From Mycobacterium sp. M26 (GTDB lineage Bacteria > Actinomycetota > Actinomycetes > Mycobacteriales > Mycobacteriaceae): 64,000 nucleotides of DNA. A model generated the notes under the pieces. That model saw only the letters and a program-made list of their open reading frames with translations, ran no database searches and had not been told where the DNA came from. Where the stretch lies: positions 1-64,000 of the forward strand of contig NZ_LN929908.1 in assembly GCF_001494595.1 (NCBI RefSeq). Reading direction: 5' to 3'. Position 1 is the first letter of the stretch; every line of letters starts with the position of its first letter. Below, piece by piece: positions 48,701 through 56,246 of this stretch. The translations under genes and the position numbers were made by a program.

Positions 48701-49641
48701 ATGCTGACCGGGCTGCGTCCATCAAGCTGTGCCGCGCTGGCCACCACGGTCGCCTCGGTGGGCCCGTAGGTGTTCCACACCTCGCGACCCTCGACGGCCA
48801 GCCGCTCGGCCAGCTCGGGCGGGCAGGCCTCGCCGCCGAAAATCAGCAGCCGCACGGCCTCCAGCGCCTCGGCCGGCCACAGCGAGGCCAGGGTGGGCAC
48901 GGTGGACACCACCGTGATGTCGCGGGACACCAGCCACGGGCCCAGGTCCATCCCGCTGCGCACCAGGGCGCGGGGTGCGGGCACCAGGCAGGCGCCGTGT
49001 CGCCAGGCTAGCCACATCTCCTCGCAGGACGCGTCGAACGCCACCGACAGGCCGGCCAGCACCCGGTCTCCTGGCCCAATCGGGTTGTCCTGCAAGAACA
49101 TCTGTGCTTCGGCGTCGACGAACGCCGCGGCATTGCGGTGCGTGACGGCCACCCCCTTGGGGGTGCCGGTGGAGCCGGAGGTGAAGATGATCCACGCGTC
49201 GTCGCGGCCCAGCGGGGCGGTGGCCCGCCAGCCGCGTGACGAGCCGTGCCCGCGGGTCAGTCCGGCCTCGGTGATCACGCCGACCACCTCTGCCTCACCG
49301 AACACCAGGTGGGCGCGTTCCTCCGGGTCGTCGGCATCTACCGGGACGTAGGCCGCGCCGGCGGCCAGGGTGGACAGGATCGCGACGTAGAGGGCGTAGC
49401 TGCCGGACGGCATCCGGATGCCGATCCGGTCGCCGCGGCCGATGCCGCGGGCGCCCAGCCACTCCACGCTGTCCTCGATGTCGGCGATCAGCTCGGAGTA
49501 GGTGAGCACCACGGTGCCGTCGTCGATGGCCGGCGCATCGGGGTAGCGGGCCGCGGTGTCGTAGAGGATGTCGATCAGGGTGCGCGGGGCCGGGGCATGG
49601 TCCGAGAGCAGGTACTGAGCGGGAATCTCCGGCGTCGCCAC
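45748..49641 (-). CDS. Pls/PosA-family NRPS-like poly-amino-acid synthetase
   Basis: A 1297-residue protein with the architecture of epsilon-poly-L-lysine synthetase. Residues 1-490 are an adenylation domain: FTSGSTG at 153-159, FDASCEEMW at 202-210 with the Asp that holds the alpha-amino group, and Lys480 in TSGKVDRD. Residues about 500-570 are a carrier domain with Ser533 in LGGGSLS. Then come six helices in three pairs (about 592-660, 822-895, 1072-1125), each pair followed by a hexapeptide-repeat domain (about 675-805, 905-1045, 1135-1280). These three tandem domains are thought to elongate the chain in Pls. The amino acid used is unknown. It heads a five-gene operon. Confidence 0.9.
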   Translation of the reverse strand: MATPEIPAQYLLSDHAPAPRTLIDILYDTAARYPDAPAIDDGTVVLTYSELIADIEDSVEWLGARGIGRGDRIGIRMPSGSYALYVAILSTLAAGAAYVPVDADDPEERAHLVFGEAEVVGVITEAGLTRGHGSSRGWRATAPLGRDDAWIIFTSGSTGTPKGVAVTHRNAAAFVDAEAQMFLQDNPIGPGDRVLAGLSVAFDASCEEMWLAWRHGACLVPAPRALVRSGMDLGPWLVSRDITVVSTVPTLASLWPAEALEAVRLLIFGGEACPPELAERLAVEGREVWNTYGPTEATVVASAAQLDGRSPVSIGKPLPGWDLAVVDAEGNPVPLGGVGELVIGGVGLARYLDPEKDAEKYAPMESLGWARAYRSGDLVRLEADGLYFQGRADDQVKVGGRRIELGEVDSALVHLPGVSGGAAAVRRTASGTPMLVGYIASTNPDFDLAAARAHLAENLPAALVPRLVLVDELPTRTSGKVDRDALPWPPPGYQESEPDLGGTMGWLAGLWRDVLGAVVDGPEADFFALGGGSLSAAQLVAALRDRFPQLTVAQLYDHPRLGSLAEFLDEQAPAAAVTPRDVKPTPVSTQTAQVLLSVPLATLTGLQWLTWLALINNIAAAVHPLPWLTPLNWWLVAIGFVLFITPIGRMGIAVLGARMLLSGLQPGTYRRGGSEHLRVWLAERLADASGAENLAGAPWLVYYARALGNTVGKGVDLHSAPPVTGMLKLGHRCSIEPEVDLTGHWIDGDLFHVGPITVGNDATIGARTTLFPGAVVGKDADVAPGSGVVGKVKNGQYWKGSPAVKSGKARHPWPQYRPPRAAQWVAIYGMTSILLGALPLVALAAGLAVPAWVARHTATLRDAIVVAAPWIPVAALVAMAVYALLTVVLVRVLALGLREGYHPVRSRIGWQLWATERLMDAARNYLFPIYASLLTPWWLRLLGAKVGRNTEISTALLTPKFTVIEDGAFLADDTMVASYELGGGWIHAAKATVGKRAFLGNSGITQPGRRVPDDGLVAVLSAAPHKAKAGSSWLGSPPIRLRRHADEADSALTYQPSLRLKIMRSAVETCRLFPVIVTFAIGVAMLVSLQALALRFGYGWAALASGVLLLVAGAVAGGAAVAAKWLVVGRIRAVEYPLWSSFVWRNEVSDTFVETVAAPWFARAASGTPVMNLWLRALGAKIGRGVWCETYWLPEADLVTLQRGSTVNRGCVVQTHLFHDRIMRMDTVILEDGATLGPHCVALPAAKLGAGATVGPASLVMRGDEVPPSTRWQGNPIAPWVVSRKKSRERRPEGAAA

Positions 49642-49649
49642 GACTGTGG

Positions 49650-49655
49650 ATACTA
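49650..49655 (-). promoter_or_regulatory. -10 box of the Pls-like operon
   Basis: TAGTAT on the minus strand is followed by 8 bases and the GTG of the synthetase, so a nearly leaderless transcript is expected. No ribosome site is visible. Confidence 0.55.
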
Positions 49656-49731
49656 GGCGTCCCCGATGACGGGGGAGCGTCGGACGCGGCTCGGTTTGTG
49701 CTGTCCTGCAACTACCTGACAGACTGCTCGG

Positions 49732-49856
49732 CGAGGGGAGTATTCCTTCGTCGCGGTGTCGTCACCACGACGGCCGTCGTCGGCCGTCCGGTGCCGCGGG
49801 CCGCGTCTGATATGCGGCGGAAGAGACCTCGGACGTTTCGTGACGCCCGGAGGTCT
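49732..49856 (+). promoter_or_regulatory. yybP-ykoY-type manganese riboswitch before terC
   Basis: P1 is CGAGG (49732-49736) with CCTCG (49827-49831), enclosing the conserved 5' sequence GGAGTA (49737-49742) and a 3' AAGAGA just before P1 closes. This matches the yybP-ykoY family, which binds Mn2+ and precedes TerC-type exporters. AGACCTC (49824-49830), part of the P1 strand, is exactly complementary to GAGGTCT (49850-49856), which includes the terC ribosome site. Forming P1 would therefore free the ribosome site. Confidence 0.7.
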
Positions 49857-49859
49857 GTA

Positions 49860-50828
49860 GTGAACGTTTCTCAGCTTGAATGGCTGGTCACCATCGGTGT
49901 CACCGTGGCCATCCTGCTGTTCGACGTGATCGTCATCGCGCGGCGGCCGCACGAGCCGACGATGCGCGAGTGTGCGATCTATCTGTCGTTCTACGTAGGT
50001 CTGGCCATCGCGTTCGGCATCTGGGTGTGGAACTTCCACGGCAGCCAGTTCGGGCTGGAGTTCTTCGCGGGCTGGCTCACCGAGTACAGCCTGTCGGTGG
50101 ACAACCTGTTCATCTTCATCATCATCATGGCCAGCTTCAACGTGCCCAAGGTCTACCAGCAGCAGGCGCTGCTCGTCGGCATCGTGCTGGCCCTGGTGTT
50201 CCGCGGAATCTTCATCGCACTCGGAGCCGTTGCGATCAAGCAGTTTTCGTGGATCTTCTACATTTTCGGCGCGTTCCTGGTGTTCACCGCGATCAAGCTG
50301 GTCCGCGACACCGACCATGAGGACGACGCGGAGAACGCGGTGGTCCGCTTCGCCCGGACCTACCTGAACACCACCGACAAGTGGGACGGCCTCAAGCTCT
50401 ACATCAAAGACGGCGGCAAGCGCCTGATGACCCCGATGTTCCTGGTCATCGTGGCCCTGGGCACCACCGACCTGCTGTTCGCGCTGGACTCGATCCCGGC
50501 GATCTACGGTCTGACCAGCGAGCCGTATCTGGTGTTCACCGCCAACCTGTTCGCGCTGATGGGGTTGCGTCAGCTGTACTTCCTGCTCGGTGACCTGCTC
50601 AACCGGCTGGTGTACCTGTCGCAGGGGCTGGCGTTCATCCTGTTCTTCATCGGCGTCAAGCTGGTGCTGCACGCGCTGCACGAGAACACCCTGCCGTTCA
50701 TCAACGGCGGTGAGCACGTCAACGTCCCGGAGATCCCGACCCTGCTCAGTCTGGCGGTCATCATCCTGACGCTGTTCCTGACGATGGTGGCCAGCCTCAT
50801 CAAGACCCGTGTGTCGCGCACCAACTGA
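49860..50828 (+). CDS. terC: TerC-family membrane protein (Mn2+ exporter-like)
   Basis: A 322-residue protein with about nine helices. The two conserved acidic motifs of the family are present: EYSLSVDNLFIF and TTDLLFALDSIPAIYG. TerC/Alx proteins export manganese or load exoenzymes with it. I chose the GTG behind GGAGG (spacing 7). The 54 upstream in-frame codons are actually the riboswitch leader. The riboswitch suggests induction by manganese. Confidence 0.88.
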   Translation: MNVSQLEWLVTIGVTVAILLFDVIVIARRPHEPTMRECAIYLSFYVGLAIAFGIWVWNFHGSQFGLEFFAGWLTEYSLSVDNLFIFIIIMASFNVPKVYQQQALLVGIVLALVFRGIFIALGAVAIKQFSWIFYIFGAFLVFTAIKLVRDTDHEDDAENAVVRFARTYLNTTDKWDGLKLYIKDGGKRLMTPMFLVIVALGTTDLLFALDSIPAIYGLTSEPYLVFTANLFALMGLRQLYFLLGDLLNRLVYLSQGLAFILFFIGVKLVLHALHENTLPFINGGEHVNVPEIPTLLSLAVIILTLFLTMVASLIKTRVSRTN

Positions 50829-50893
50829 CACCTTTAGCGTCCAGATGAATACAACCGTTGGCGGGCCCGACCGGCGCCCCTAGCGTGGCGGCT

Positions 50894-51304
50894 ATGCCGG
50901 AGTCACGGAAGCCGCGGGTGTTCATCACCGACGCGGTCGGGGAGTGGACCGAAGTGACCGCGGGGGGTCATCCCGTGGTGCGCCTGCGGGCAGCCAACCT
51001 GCAGGAGGCGCAGCGCCGCCGTCGCCGGCTGCCCGCCGACGTCCCGGTGGTGCTCGATGTCGCCGTCGCCGTCGCCGAGGACTCCCGCACCGCGCTCACC
51101 GCGATCTCCGGTCACGCCGGGGAGTCCACCGTGCACTACGCGGGGACGCTGGACGGCCTGGCCGGGATGGTCGCCGATCTGATCGTCGCCGGGGTGGCCG
51201 ACGGGGTGACCCTGATCCCGGTCTCACCCGAGGAAGACCTGCGCCCGCACGCCCAGGCCGCGCTGCGCCGCATCCACACCCGGCTGCGGAATTCGGCCGC
51301 CTGA
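50894..51304 (+). CDS. Small protein resembling a luciferase-like C-terminus
   Basis: A 136-residue soluble protein. The segment GTLDGLAGMVADLIVAGVADGVTLIPVSPEEDLRPHAQAALRRIH recalls, in shortened form, the C-terminal end of luciferase-like monooxygenases. The flavin-binding barrel is absent, so an enzymatic role is unlikely. I do not recognise a function. TAGCGT lies 7 bases before the ATG (leaderless). A longer upstream start at 50858 lacks support. Confidence 0.65.
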   Translation: MPESRKPRVFITDAVGEWTEVTAGGHPVVRLRAANLQEAQRRRRRLPADVPVVLDVAVAVAEDSRTALTAISGHAGESTVHYAGTLDGLAGMVADLIVAGVADGVTLIPVSPEEDLRPHAQAALRRIHTRLRNSAA

Positions 51305-51346
51305 CCCTTCTCGGCTCCTACCCTGGAAGCAGGGAGGAGGCGAACG

Positions 51347-51718
51347 ATGATCGAAGTACTGTCCGATATGCCCGCCGGGGTGACGGGTTTCCGGGTGTCG
51401 GGCCGATTGAGTGGGGCCGAACTGCGGGATTTCCGGCCGGTGTTCGACGGCCAGCTCGAGCGAGGCGACGACGTCCGCATCGTGGAGGTCATCGACCACG
51501 ACTACGAGGGCTTCGGCCCGGGCGGTCTGGCGGAGGATCTCAAGCTCGGATTCGGCACGGTCTATCCCCATCACGCGGCGTTCAAGCGGATCGCCATCGT
51601 GACCGACAAGGACTGGATCGCACACACCCTGCACGCGCTGGCATGGCTGGTGCCCGGCGAGTGTGCGGTGTTCGGGCTCGACGACCTCGAGCAGGCCAAG
51701 CAGTGGGCGGCCGGCTGA
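51347..51718 (+). CDS. STAS/SpoIIAA-like domain protein
   Basis: A 123-residue single-domain protein of the SpoIIAA-like (DUF3478) group with CRAL-TRIO/STAS-type topology: an N-terminal beta hairpin, GFGPGGLAEDLKLGF and FKRIAIVTDKDWI. Homologues are small cytosolic or membrane-associated proteins of unknown role. A strong ribosome site, GGGAGGAGG, precedes the ATG. It converges closely on a serine hydrolase gene, with 3 bases between stops. Confidence 0.8.
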   Translation: MIEVLSDMPAGVTGFRVSGRLSGAELRDFRPVFDGQLERGDDVRIVEVIDHDYEGFGPGGLAEDLKLGFGTVYPHHAAFKRIAIVTDKDWIAHTLHALAWLVPGECAVFGLDDLEQAKQWAAG

Positions 51719-51721
51719 CCC

Positions 51722-52864
51722 TCAGCCGAGCGCCGCGAAGATCAGCTGGGCGTAGCGGGCGGTCCGCTCCGAACCCAGTGTGCCCGCGCCCATCTTGTTC
51801 ATCACGTAGCTGATGGTGGTGCGCCGGTCGGGGTTCATGATGACCATCGATCCGCCCCACCCGCCCCAGAAGCAGATCTTCTCCTCCGGCAGGAACGGAA
51901 CGGTTTCGGGCTTGGGCAGTCCGAAACCCAGACCCCATTTCAGCGGGACGGCCAGCACGTGGTCGACGCCGTCGGCCTGCACCTCGAAGATCCGCTCGAT
52001 GGTCTCCGGTCGCAGCAACTGGACGCCATTGACGGTGCCGCCCAACGAGATAGCGGACAGGATGCGGGCCAGCGAGCGGGCGTTTCCGTGGCCGTTGATC
52101 GCGCCCATGTCGGCGGCGCGCCACCCAGCGGTGTTGGCGGCCAGCGGTTCCGGCGGCGGGCCGAGGAAGGTCTTGCGTAGCGGGTGCTCGGCGGGCAGCA
52201 GGTCCAGCGGCAACTCCAGCGGTGGCGGCGGGATGATCTCGGCGATCCGGCCGGCCTCGGATTCGGCTGCGCCGATGGAGAAATCGGCGCCCAACGGGCC
52301 GGCGATCTCGTCGCGCACGAAGTCCTTCAGTGTCGAACCGCTGACCCGCCGTACCACTTCGCCGATCAGGTGGCCCTGGTTCTGGGCGTGATAGCCCGAC
52401 CCGGCCCCGGGTTCCCACCACGGCGCCTGGGCGGCCAGCGCCGAGGTGGCCTTGTCCCAGTCGTACATGTCGTCGAGGGTGAACGGTTGCTCCCAGCCGG
52501 AGACTCCCGAGGTGTGCGACAGCAGGTGGCGCACCAGCACCCGGTCCTTGCCGTTGGCGGCGAACTCGGGCCAGTAGGTCGCCACCGGGGCGTCGGGATC
52601 GAGCAAGCCGCGGTCAATGAGCATCAGCGCCGCCAATGCGGTCACCGTCTTGGTCGACGACCAGACGTTGACGATGGTGTCGCGCTCCCAGGGCCGGGTC
52701 CGGTACTGATCAGCCCAGCCGCCCCAGATGTCCAGCACGGTCTGGCCGTCGATGTCGACGGCGATCGAGGCGCCCAGTTCCTCACCGGTGCCGATTTCTT
52801 CGGCCAACGCCGCGCACACCGGATGGAACCGCGAGTCACTGTCCCCGAACACCACATCGCTCAT
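51722..52864 (-). CDS. Serine hydrolase, class C beta-lactamase fold
   Basis: A 380-residue esterase/beta-lactamase-like enzyme. The nucleophile is in [10 protein letters not shown] (SxxK), the tyrosine is in YHAQNQGHL, and HTSG lies between them. There is no signal peptide, which favours a cytosolic esterase of the EstB/LipE type over an antibiotic-degrading enzyme. The actual substrate is unknown. An alpha/beta hydrolase on the same strand lies 51 bases upstream. Confidence 0.85.
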   Translation of the reverse strand: MSDVVFGDSDSRFHPVCAALAEEIGTGEELGASIAVDIDGQTVLDIWGGWADQYRTRPWERDTIVNVWSSTKTVTALAALMLIDRGLLDPDAPVATYWPEFAANGKDRVLVRHLLSHTSGVSGWEQPFTLDDMYDWDKATSALAAQAPWWEPGAGSGYHAQNQGHLIGEVVRRVSGSTLKDFVRDEIAGPLGADFSIGAAESEAGRIAEIIPPPPLELPLDLLPAEHPLRKTFLGPPPEPLAANTAGWRAADMGAINGHGNARSLARILSAISLGGTVNGVQLLRPETIERIFEVQADGVDHVLAVPLKWGLGFGLPKPETVPFLPEEKICFWGGWGGSMVIMNPDRRTTISYVMNKMGAGTLGSERTARYAQLIFAALG

Positions 52865-52915
52865 GGACAGTCATCGTCCTGCGTCGGGCCGCCCCCGTGT
52901 GGGGTTTTGCCGGTT

Positions 52916-53866
52916 CTACAGCGCCTGCAGCCGGCGCACCCGGTCGGCGATCACCCGCTGGGACACCTCGGCCGCCGGTGCCAGGGCTTCGAAGGCGTGC
53001 GGGCAGCCGGCATGCACATGCAGCTCCGTGGACACACCAGCTGCCGAAAGGCGTTGTGCGTAAAGAACATCCTCGTCGCGGAAGATATCCAGATCGCCGG
53101 TGTCCAGATAGGTCGGCGGCAGCCCGGACAGGTCGGCGGCCCGCGCGGGTGCGGTGTAGGGCGACACGTCGTGGCCACCGGCGAGATCCCCGAGCAGCGC
53201 ACCCCAGCCGGTGACGTTGTCCTCGTAGGTCCACGTCAGGAACTCCGGCGGCAGGGCCGGGTCCGGGATGGTGGTGCGGTCGTCGAGCATCGGATAGATC
53301 AGCAGCTGCAGGGCCAGCGCCGGTCCTCCCCGGTCACGGGCCAGCAGGCTCACACCGGCGGCCAGCCCGCCGCCGGCACTGTCCCCGGCCACGGCCAGCC
53401 GGGCCGGATCGACACCGAGTTCGCCGGCATGCTCGGCCAGCCAGCACAGGGCGGCATAGCAGTCCTCGACCGGGGTCAGGCCCGGATGTTCCGGCGCCAC
53501 ACGGTAATCCACCACCAGCATCGGCACCCCGGAGGCCGCGACGTAGCCGCGAACCCCGGCGTCATAGGCCGGAGCTGTCTCGGCCAGGCCGTAGATCATC
53601 CCGCCACCGTGCAGGTAGAGCGCCGCACTGCCGGGCAACCCGGCGTCGGGCACGTACCACGTCAACGGCAGCTCGGTGCCGTCGGCGGCGGTGACGGAGT
53701 AGTGGTGTGCCTGCATCCCGTCGACCGGCGGGCGCCCGGCCGCCAGGACTTGGAAGAACGGCACCGCGCGTTCGCGCCGGGTGGCCACATCACCCACCGC
53801 GGGCGGATCGAGCTGGGCGGCGGCTTCCATCAGGGGTTGCAGGAAACCGAGGACTTGGGGATCCAT
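52916..53866 (-). CDS. Alpha/beta hydrolase, hormone-sensitive-lipase family
   Basis: A 316-residue family IV esterase. HGGGMIYG forms the oxyanion hole, Ser is in GDSAGGG, Asp in DTGDLDIFRDED and His in GCPHAFEAL. It cleaves short acyl esters in known relatives. I chose the ATG opening MDPQVLGFL; an in-frame start 14 codons upstream would overlap the allantoicase end. The upstream ureide genes are on the same strand, but a metabolic link is not evident. Confidence 0.82.
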   Translation of the reverse strand: MDPQVLGFLQPLMEAAAQLDPPAVGDVATRRERAVPFFQVLAAGRPPVDGMQAHHYSVTAADGTELPLTWYVPDAGLPGSAALYLHGGGMIYGLAETAPAYDAGVRGYVAASGVPMLVVDYRVAPEHPGLTPVEDCYAALCWLAEHAGELGVDPARLAVAGDSAGGGLAAGVSLLARDRGGPALALQLLIYPMLDDRTTIPDPALPPEFLTWTYEDNVTGWGALLGDLAGGHDVSPYTAPARAADLSGLPPTYLDTGDLDIFRDEDVLYAQRLSAAGVSTELHVHAGCPHAFEALAPAAEVSQRVIADRVRRLQAL

Positions 53867-53889
53867 CGACAGGGCCACGACTGCCCACC

Positions 53890-54909
53890 CTAGGCGCTGG
53901 CGTCCCACCTTTCACGCACCGTGCGCACACCGTCATCGGTCAGCCGGCCGAACAACCGCAGCCGGGCCATCCCGCCGTCGGGGTAGATGTCGAGACGGGC
54001 CTCGGTGACCGGCTGCTGCCCGTCGAGCAGGAAGCGGTGCCGGGTGTCGGGCTGAAGGTCCGTAACGGGGAGCACCTCGAACCAGTCGCCGGCACCGTCG
54101 CGTCCCATCAGCCGCCCCTGGCCGGGGGCATTGCCCAGGAAGTACGAGGTGTCCAGTTCGGCAGCCGTCAGTACGCCTTGACCCGCGAGTCTTACCTGCA
54201 CCCAGTCGTTTCCGGTGTCCCGGCGCCGGGAGGTCTCCCAGCCCTCACCCATCGTGCGGGCGACGCCGGGCAACAGCAGATTGTTCGGTGAGCTGTAGAA
54301 CATATTGGAACACGCGGTCACCCGGCCGCCGTTCTCCAGCGCCGCCAGATCCAGCGGCATACCGGTGGCGAAACGCGGATCCGGCAGTGCCTCGCCGTGC
54401 ACCCGGAACCGTGCCACCCCGCCGTCCGGGTAGATCGACAGCCGCACATGCGTCCAGCGCCGAGATGAGTTGACCTTGAACGGGTTTCGGGTGTCACCGT
54501 TGACGCCGGCGCGCTCCACGATGGTGGTCCACGGCGTCTTGTCCAGCAGTTCCTCGACGTCGGGGTAGCCCTCGACGAACGCGGCCTCCACCGAGATCTG
54601 CGGTGGGTAGTTGCCGGTGAACCAGGCGGTGTCGACGACCACCCCGCGCACGATGGCCGGCACGCCCAGTCGGACGATGGCCTGATCGCAGTCGTCGGAG
54701 GTGGCGCCCCGGCGGCGGCGCGTCTCCCACCCGTCGTAAATCTGGCCCTTGTGCCCGAAGGTGGCCGGCCGGAACTCGGCGGGCTGCGGTTTGATCAGGT
54801 TCTCCCGCTCCGCGAACAGGTCGTCATTGGCCCACACCACCGAGCCGCCCGCGGGCCGGGCAGCCAGATCAGGGAATGACAGGAAATGCGGGTTGGCGGC
54901 GGCAGTCAC
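53890..54909 (-). CDS. alc: Allantoicase
   Basis: A 339-residue enzyme with two tandem jelly-roll repeats, seen as paired blocks: YDGWETRRRRG with GWETSRRRDTG, and RLSIYPDGGVARFRVHG with RLDIYPDGGMARLRLFG. It hydrolyses allantoate to ureidoglycolate and urea (EC 3.5.3.4). It starts at GTG, with TAGGCT 6 bases upstream. uraD is 46 bases upstream on the same strand. Other purine-ring genes (uricase, allantoinase, ureidoglycolate lyase) are not in the window. Confidence 0.92.
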   Translation of the reverse strand: MTAAANPHFLSFPDLAARPAGGSVVWANDDLFAERENLIKPQPAEFRPATFGHKGQIYDGWETRRRRGATSDDCDQAIVRLGVPAIVRGVVVDTAWFTGNYPPQISVEAAFVEGYPDVEELLDKTPWTTIVERAGVNGDTRNPFKVNSSRRWTHVRLSIYPDGGVARFRVHGEALPDPRFATGMPLDLAALENGGRVTACSNMFYSSPNNLLLPGVARTMGEGWETSRRRDTGNDWVQVRLAGQGVLTAAELDTSYFLGNAPGQGRLMGRDGAGDWFEVLPVTDLQPDTRHRFLLDGQQPVTEARLDIYPDGGMARLRLFGRLTDDGVRTVRERWDASA

Positions 54910-54955
54910 CGCGCAAGCCTATGTGTCCGGCGACATCTCGGCCGACCACGCGGGG

Positions 54956-55519
54956 CTAGCCCCAGTTGTCGTAGCCGCCCTCGGGACCCAGCATCCGCTC
55001 GAGGCGGCTGCGGTTGATCCGCGCCAGTTCGTTGCGCACCACCTTGCGCTCGGTTTCCGGATCGTGGTGCATCCGGTCGCGGACCACGCTGATCACCGAC
55101 TCCGCGCAGCAATCAGGGGCCAAACCTCCGACGTGCATGACGAAGTCGTAGCCGAAGCGCTCGGTGTACTCCTGCACCACCGCGCGCAACTCCGCCATCA
55201 CCTCGGGACGCTCGTCCCACACCGAGCACTGCTCGGCCTGCGACTTGGTGGAGCGCGGCCGGCTCCCGACGTGCGGGTAGGCCTGCAGGATGTCGTCGAT
55301 CAAGGTTTCCGAGAGTGAGAACAACAGCGCATCGGCGCGGCGGAACAGCGCATTGTGGTCGGCGTACGGTCGCCCGTTGGCCAGGTCCCTGGCCAGCGTC
55401 ACGCTGTTGCAGCACTCATAGAGGGCGTGCACGGCTTTACGGTCCGGAAGCTCGTTGAAAGCGTCCAGCCCGATGCCCTGATGCAACAACACCCCGTCAT
55501 CATGGGAAACCCAGAGCAC
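54956..55519 (-). CDS. uraD: OHCU decarboxylase-like protein (UraD)
   Basis: A 187-residue helical protein matching the uric-acid pathway decarboxylase that makes S-allantoin: GLDAFNELPDRKAVHALYECCNS at the start, and GYDFVMHVGG with NELARINRSRLERML near the end. The catalytic motif normally read as HPxxG is YPHVG here, so Tyr81 replaces the expected His. The adjacent allantoicase supports a ureide role. The true start may lie further in: GTG or TTG codons at 55492-55486 follow GACGGGG. Confidence 0.75.
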   Translation of the reverse strand: MLWVSHDDGVLLHQGIGLDAFNELPDRKAVHALYECCNSVTLARDLANGRPYADHNALFRRADALLFSLSETLIDDILQAYPHVGSRPRSTKSQAEQCSVWDERPEVMAELRAVVQEYTERFGYDFVMHVGGLAPDCCAESVISVVRDRMHHDPETERKVVRNELARINRSRLERMLGPEGGYDNWG

Positions 55520-55598
55520 AACCGGGTTACCGGATGTTACGGCCAGGCTAAATCCTGGCCGGGTTGCTGCTGGAGCTCAGTGCCTTATCAGTGCTTTA

Positions 55599-56087
55599 TC
55601 AGTGGCCTTCGGCAGCGAACCGCTCCCGGGAGCGCTCCACCTCGGCCTCGGCCTCGGCCCGGCCCACGAAATCGGCGGTCTTGACGAACTTGCCCGGCTC
55701 AAGGTCCTTGTAGTGCACGAAGAAGTGCTTGATGGCCTCGAGTTCGAACGACGACACATCGCCGATGTCCTGGATGTGGTCCCAGCGCGGGTCACCGGCG
55801 GGAACGCACAGCACCTTGTCGTCGCCGCCGGCCTCGTCGACCATCTTGAACATGCCGACCGGGCGGGCCTCGACGATCACGCCGGGGAACACCGACTGGG
55901 GCAGCAGCACCAGGGCGTCCAGCGGATCGCCGTCCTCACCGAGGGTGTCCTCGATGAAGCCGTAGTCGGCGGGGTAGGCCATCGGGGTGTAGAGGTAGCG
56001 GTCCAGCCGGACCCGGCCGGTCTCGTGGTCCACCTCGTACTTGTTGCGCTGGCCCTTGGGGATCTCGATGGTGACGTCGAACTCCAC
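55599..56087 (-). CDS. ppa: Inorganic pyrophosphatase
   Basis: A 162-residue family I soluble pyrophosphatase, identical in length to the M. tuberculosis enzyme (Rv3628). Conserved blocks are [31 protein letters not shown] with metal-binding aspartates, and GDDKVL. It hydrolyses PPi from biosynthetic reactions. It starts at GTG behind AAAAGGAG. It diverges from dacB with about 160 bases between the starts. Confidence 0.96.
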   Translation of the reverse strand: MEFDVTIEIPKGQRNKYEVDHETGRVRLDRYLYTPMAYPADYGFIEDTLGEDGDPLDALVLLPQSVFPGVIVEARPVGMFKMVDEAGGDDKVLCVPAGDPRWDHIQDIGDVSSFELEAIKHFFVHYKDLEPGKFVKTADFVGRAEAEAEVERSRERFAAEGH

Positions 56088-56246
56088 CTCGCGACTCCTT
56101 TTCCGCTGGTTCTGATCGCCCGAGCTGCTCCCGGGTCGCTTCGCTCGTGCCCGCCGGCCCCGGCGATGGCGCCTAACCCTAACGCCACCGCCACCCCGCG
56201 TTACAGGGTGGTTGGGCACAATGAGACCAATGCAGGCAGGACAGTC

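Noticed and set aside
45823..49011. A 1062-codon open frame antisense to the Pls-like synthetase
   Set aside because: High GC keeps opposite frames open. Its translation is His/Arg/Gly/Gln-rich without domains, while the minus strand encodes a complete recognisable protein.
51722..52864. An antibiotic-resistance beta-lactamase
   Set aside because: The SxxK and Tyr motifs fit the class C fold, but there is no signal peptide and the sequence resembles esterases.
55602..56246. A 215-codon N-terminal extension of dacB
   Set aside because: It lies antisense to ppa. The ATG at 56247 gives a proper signal anchor and family length.
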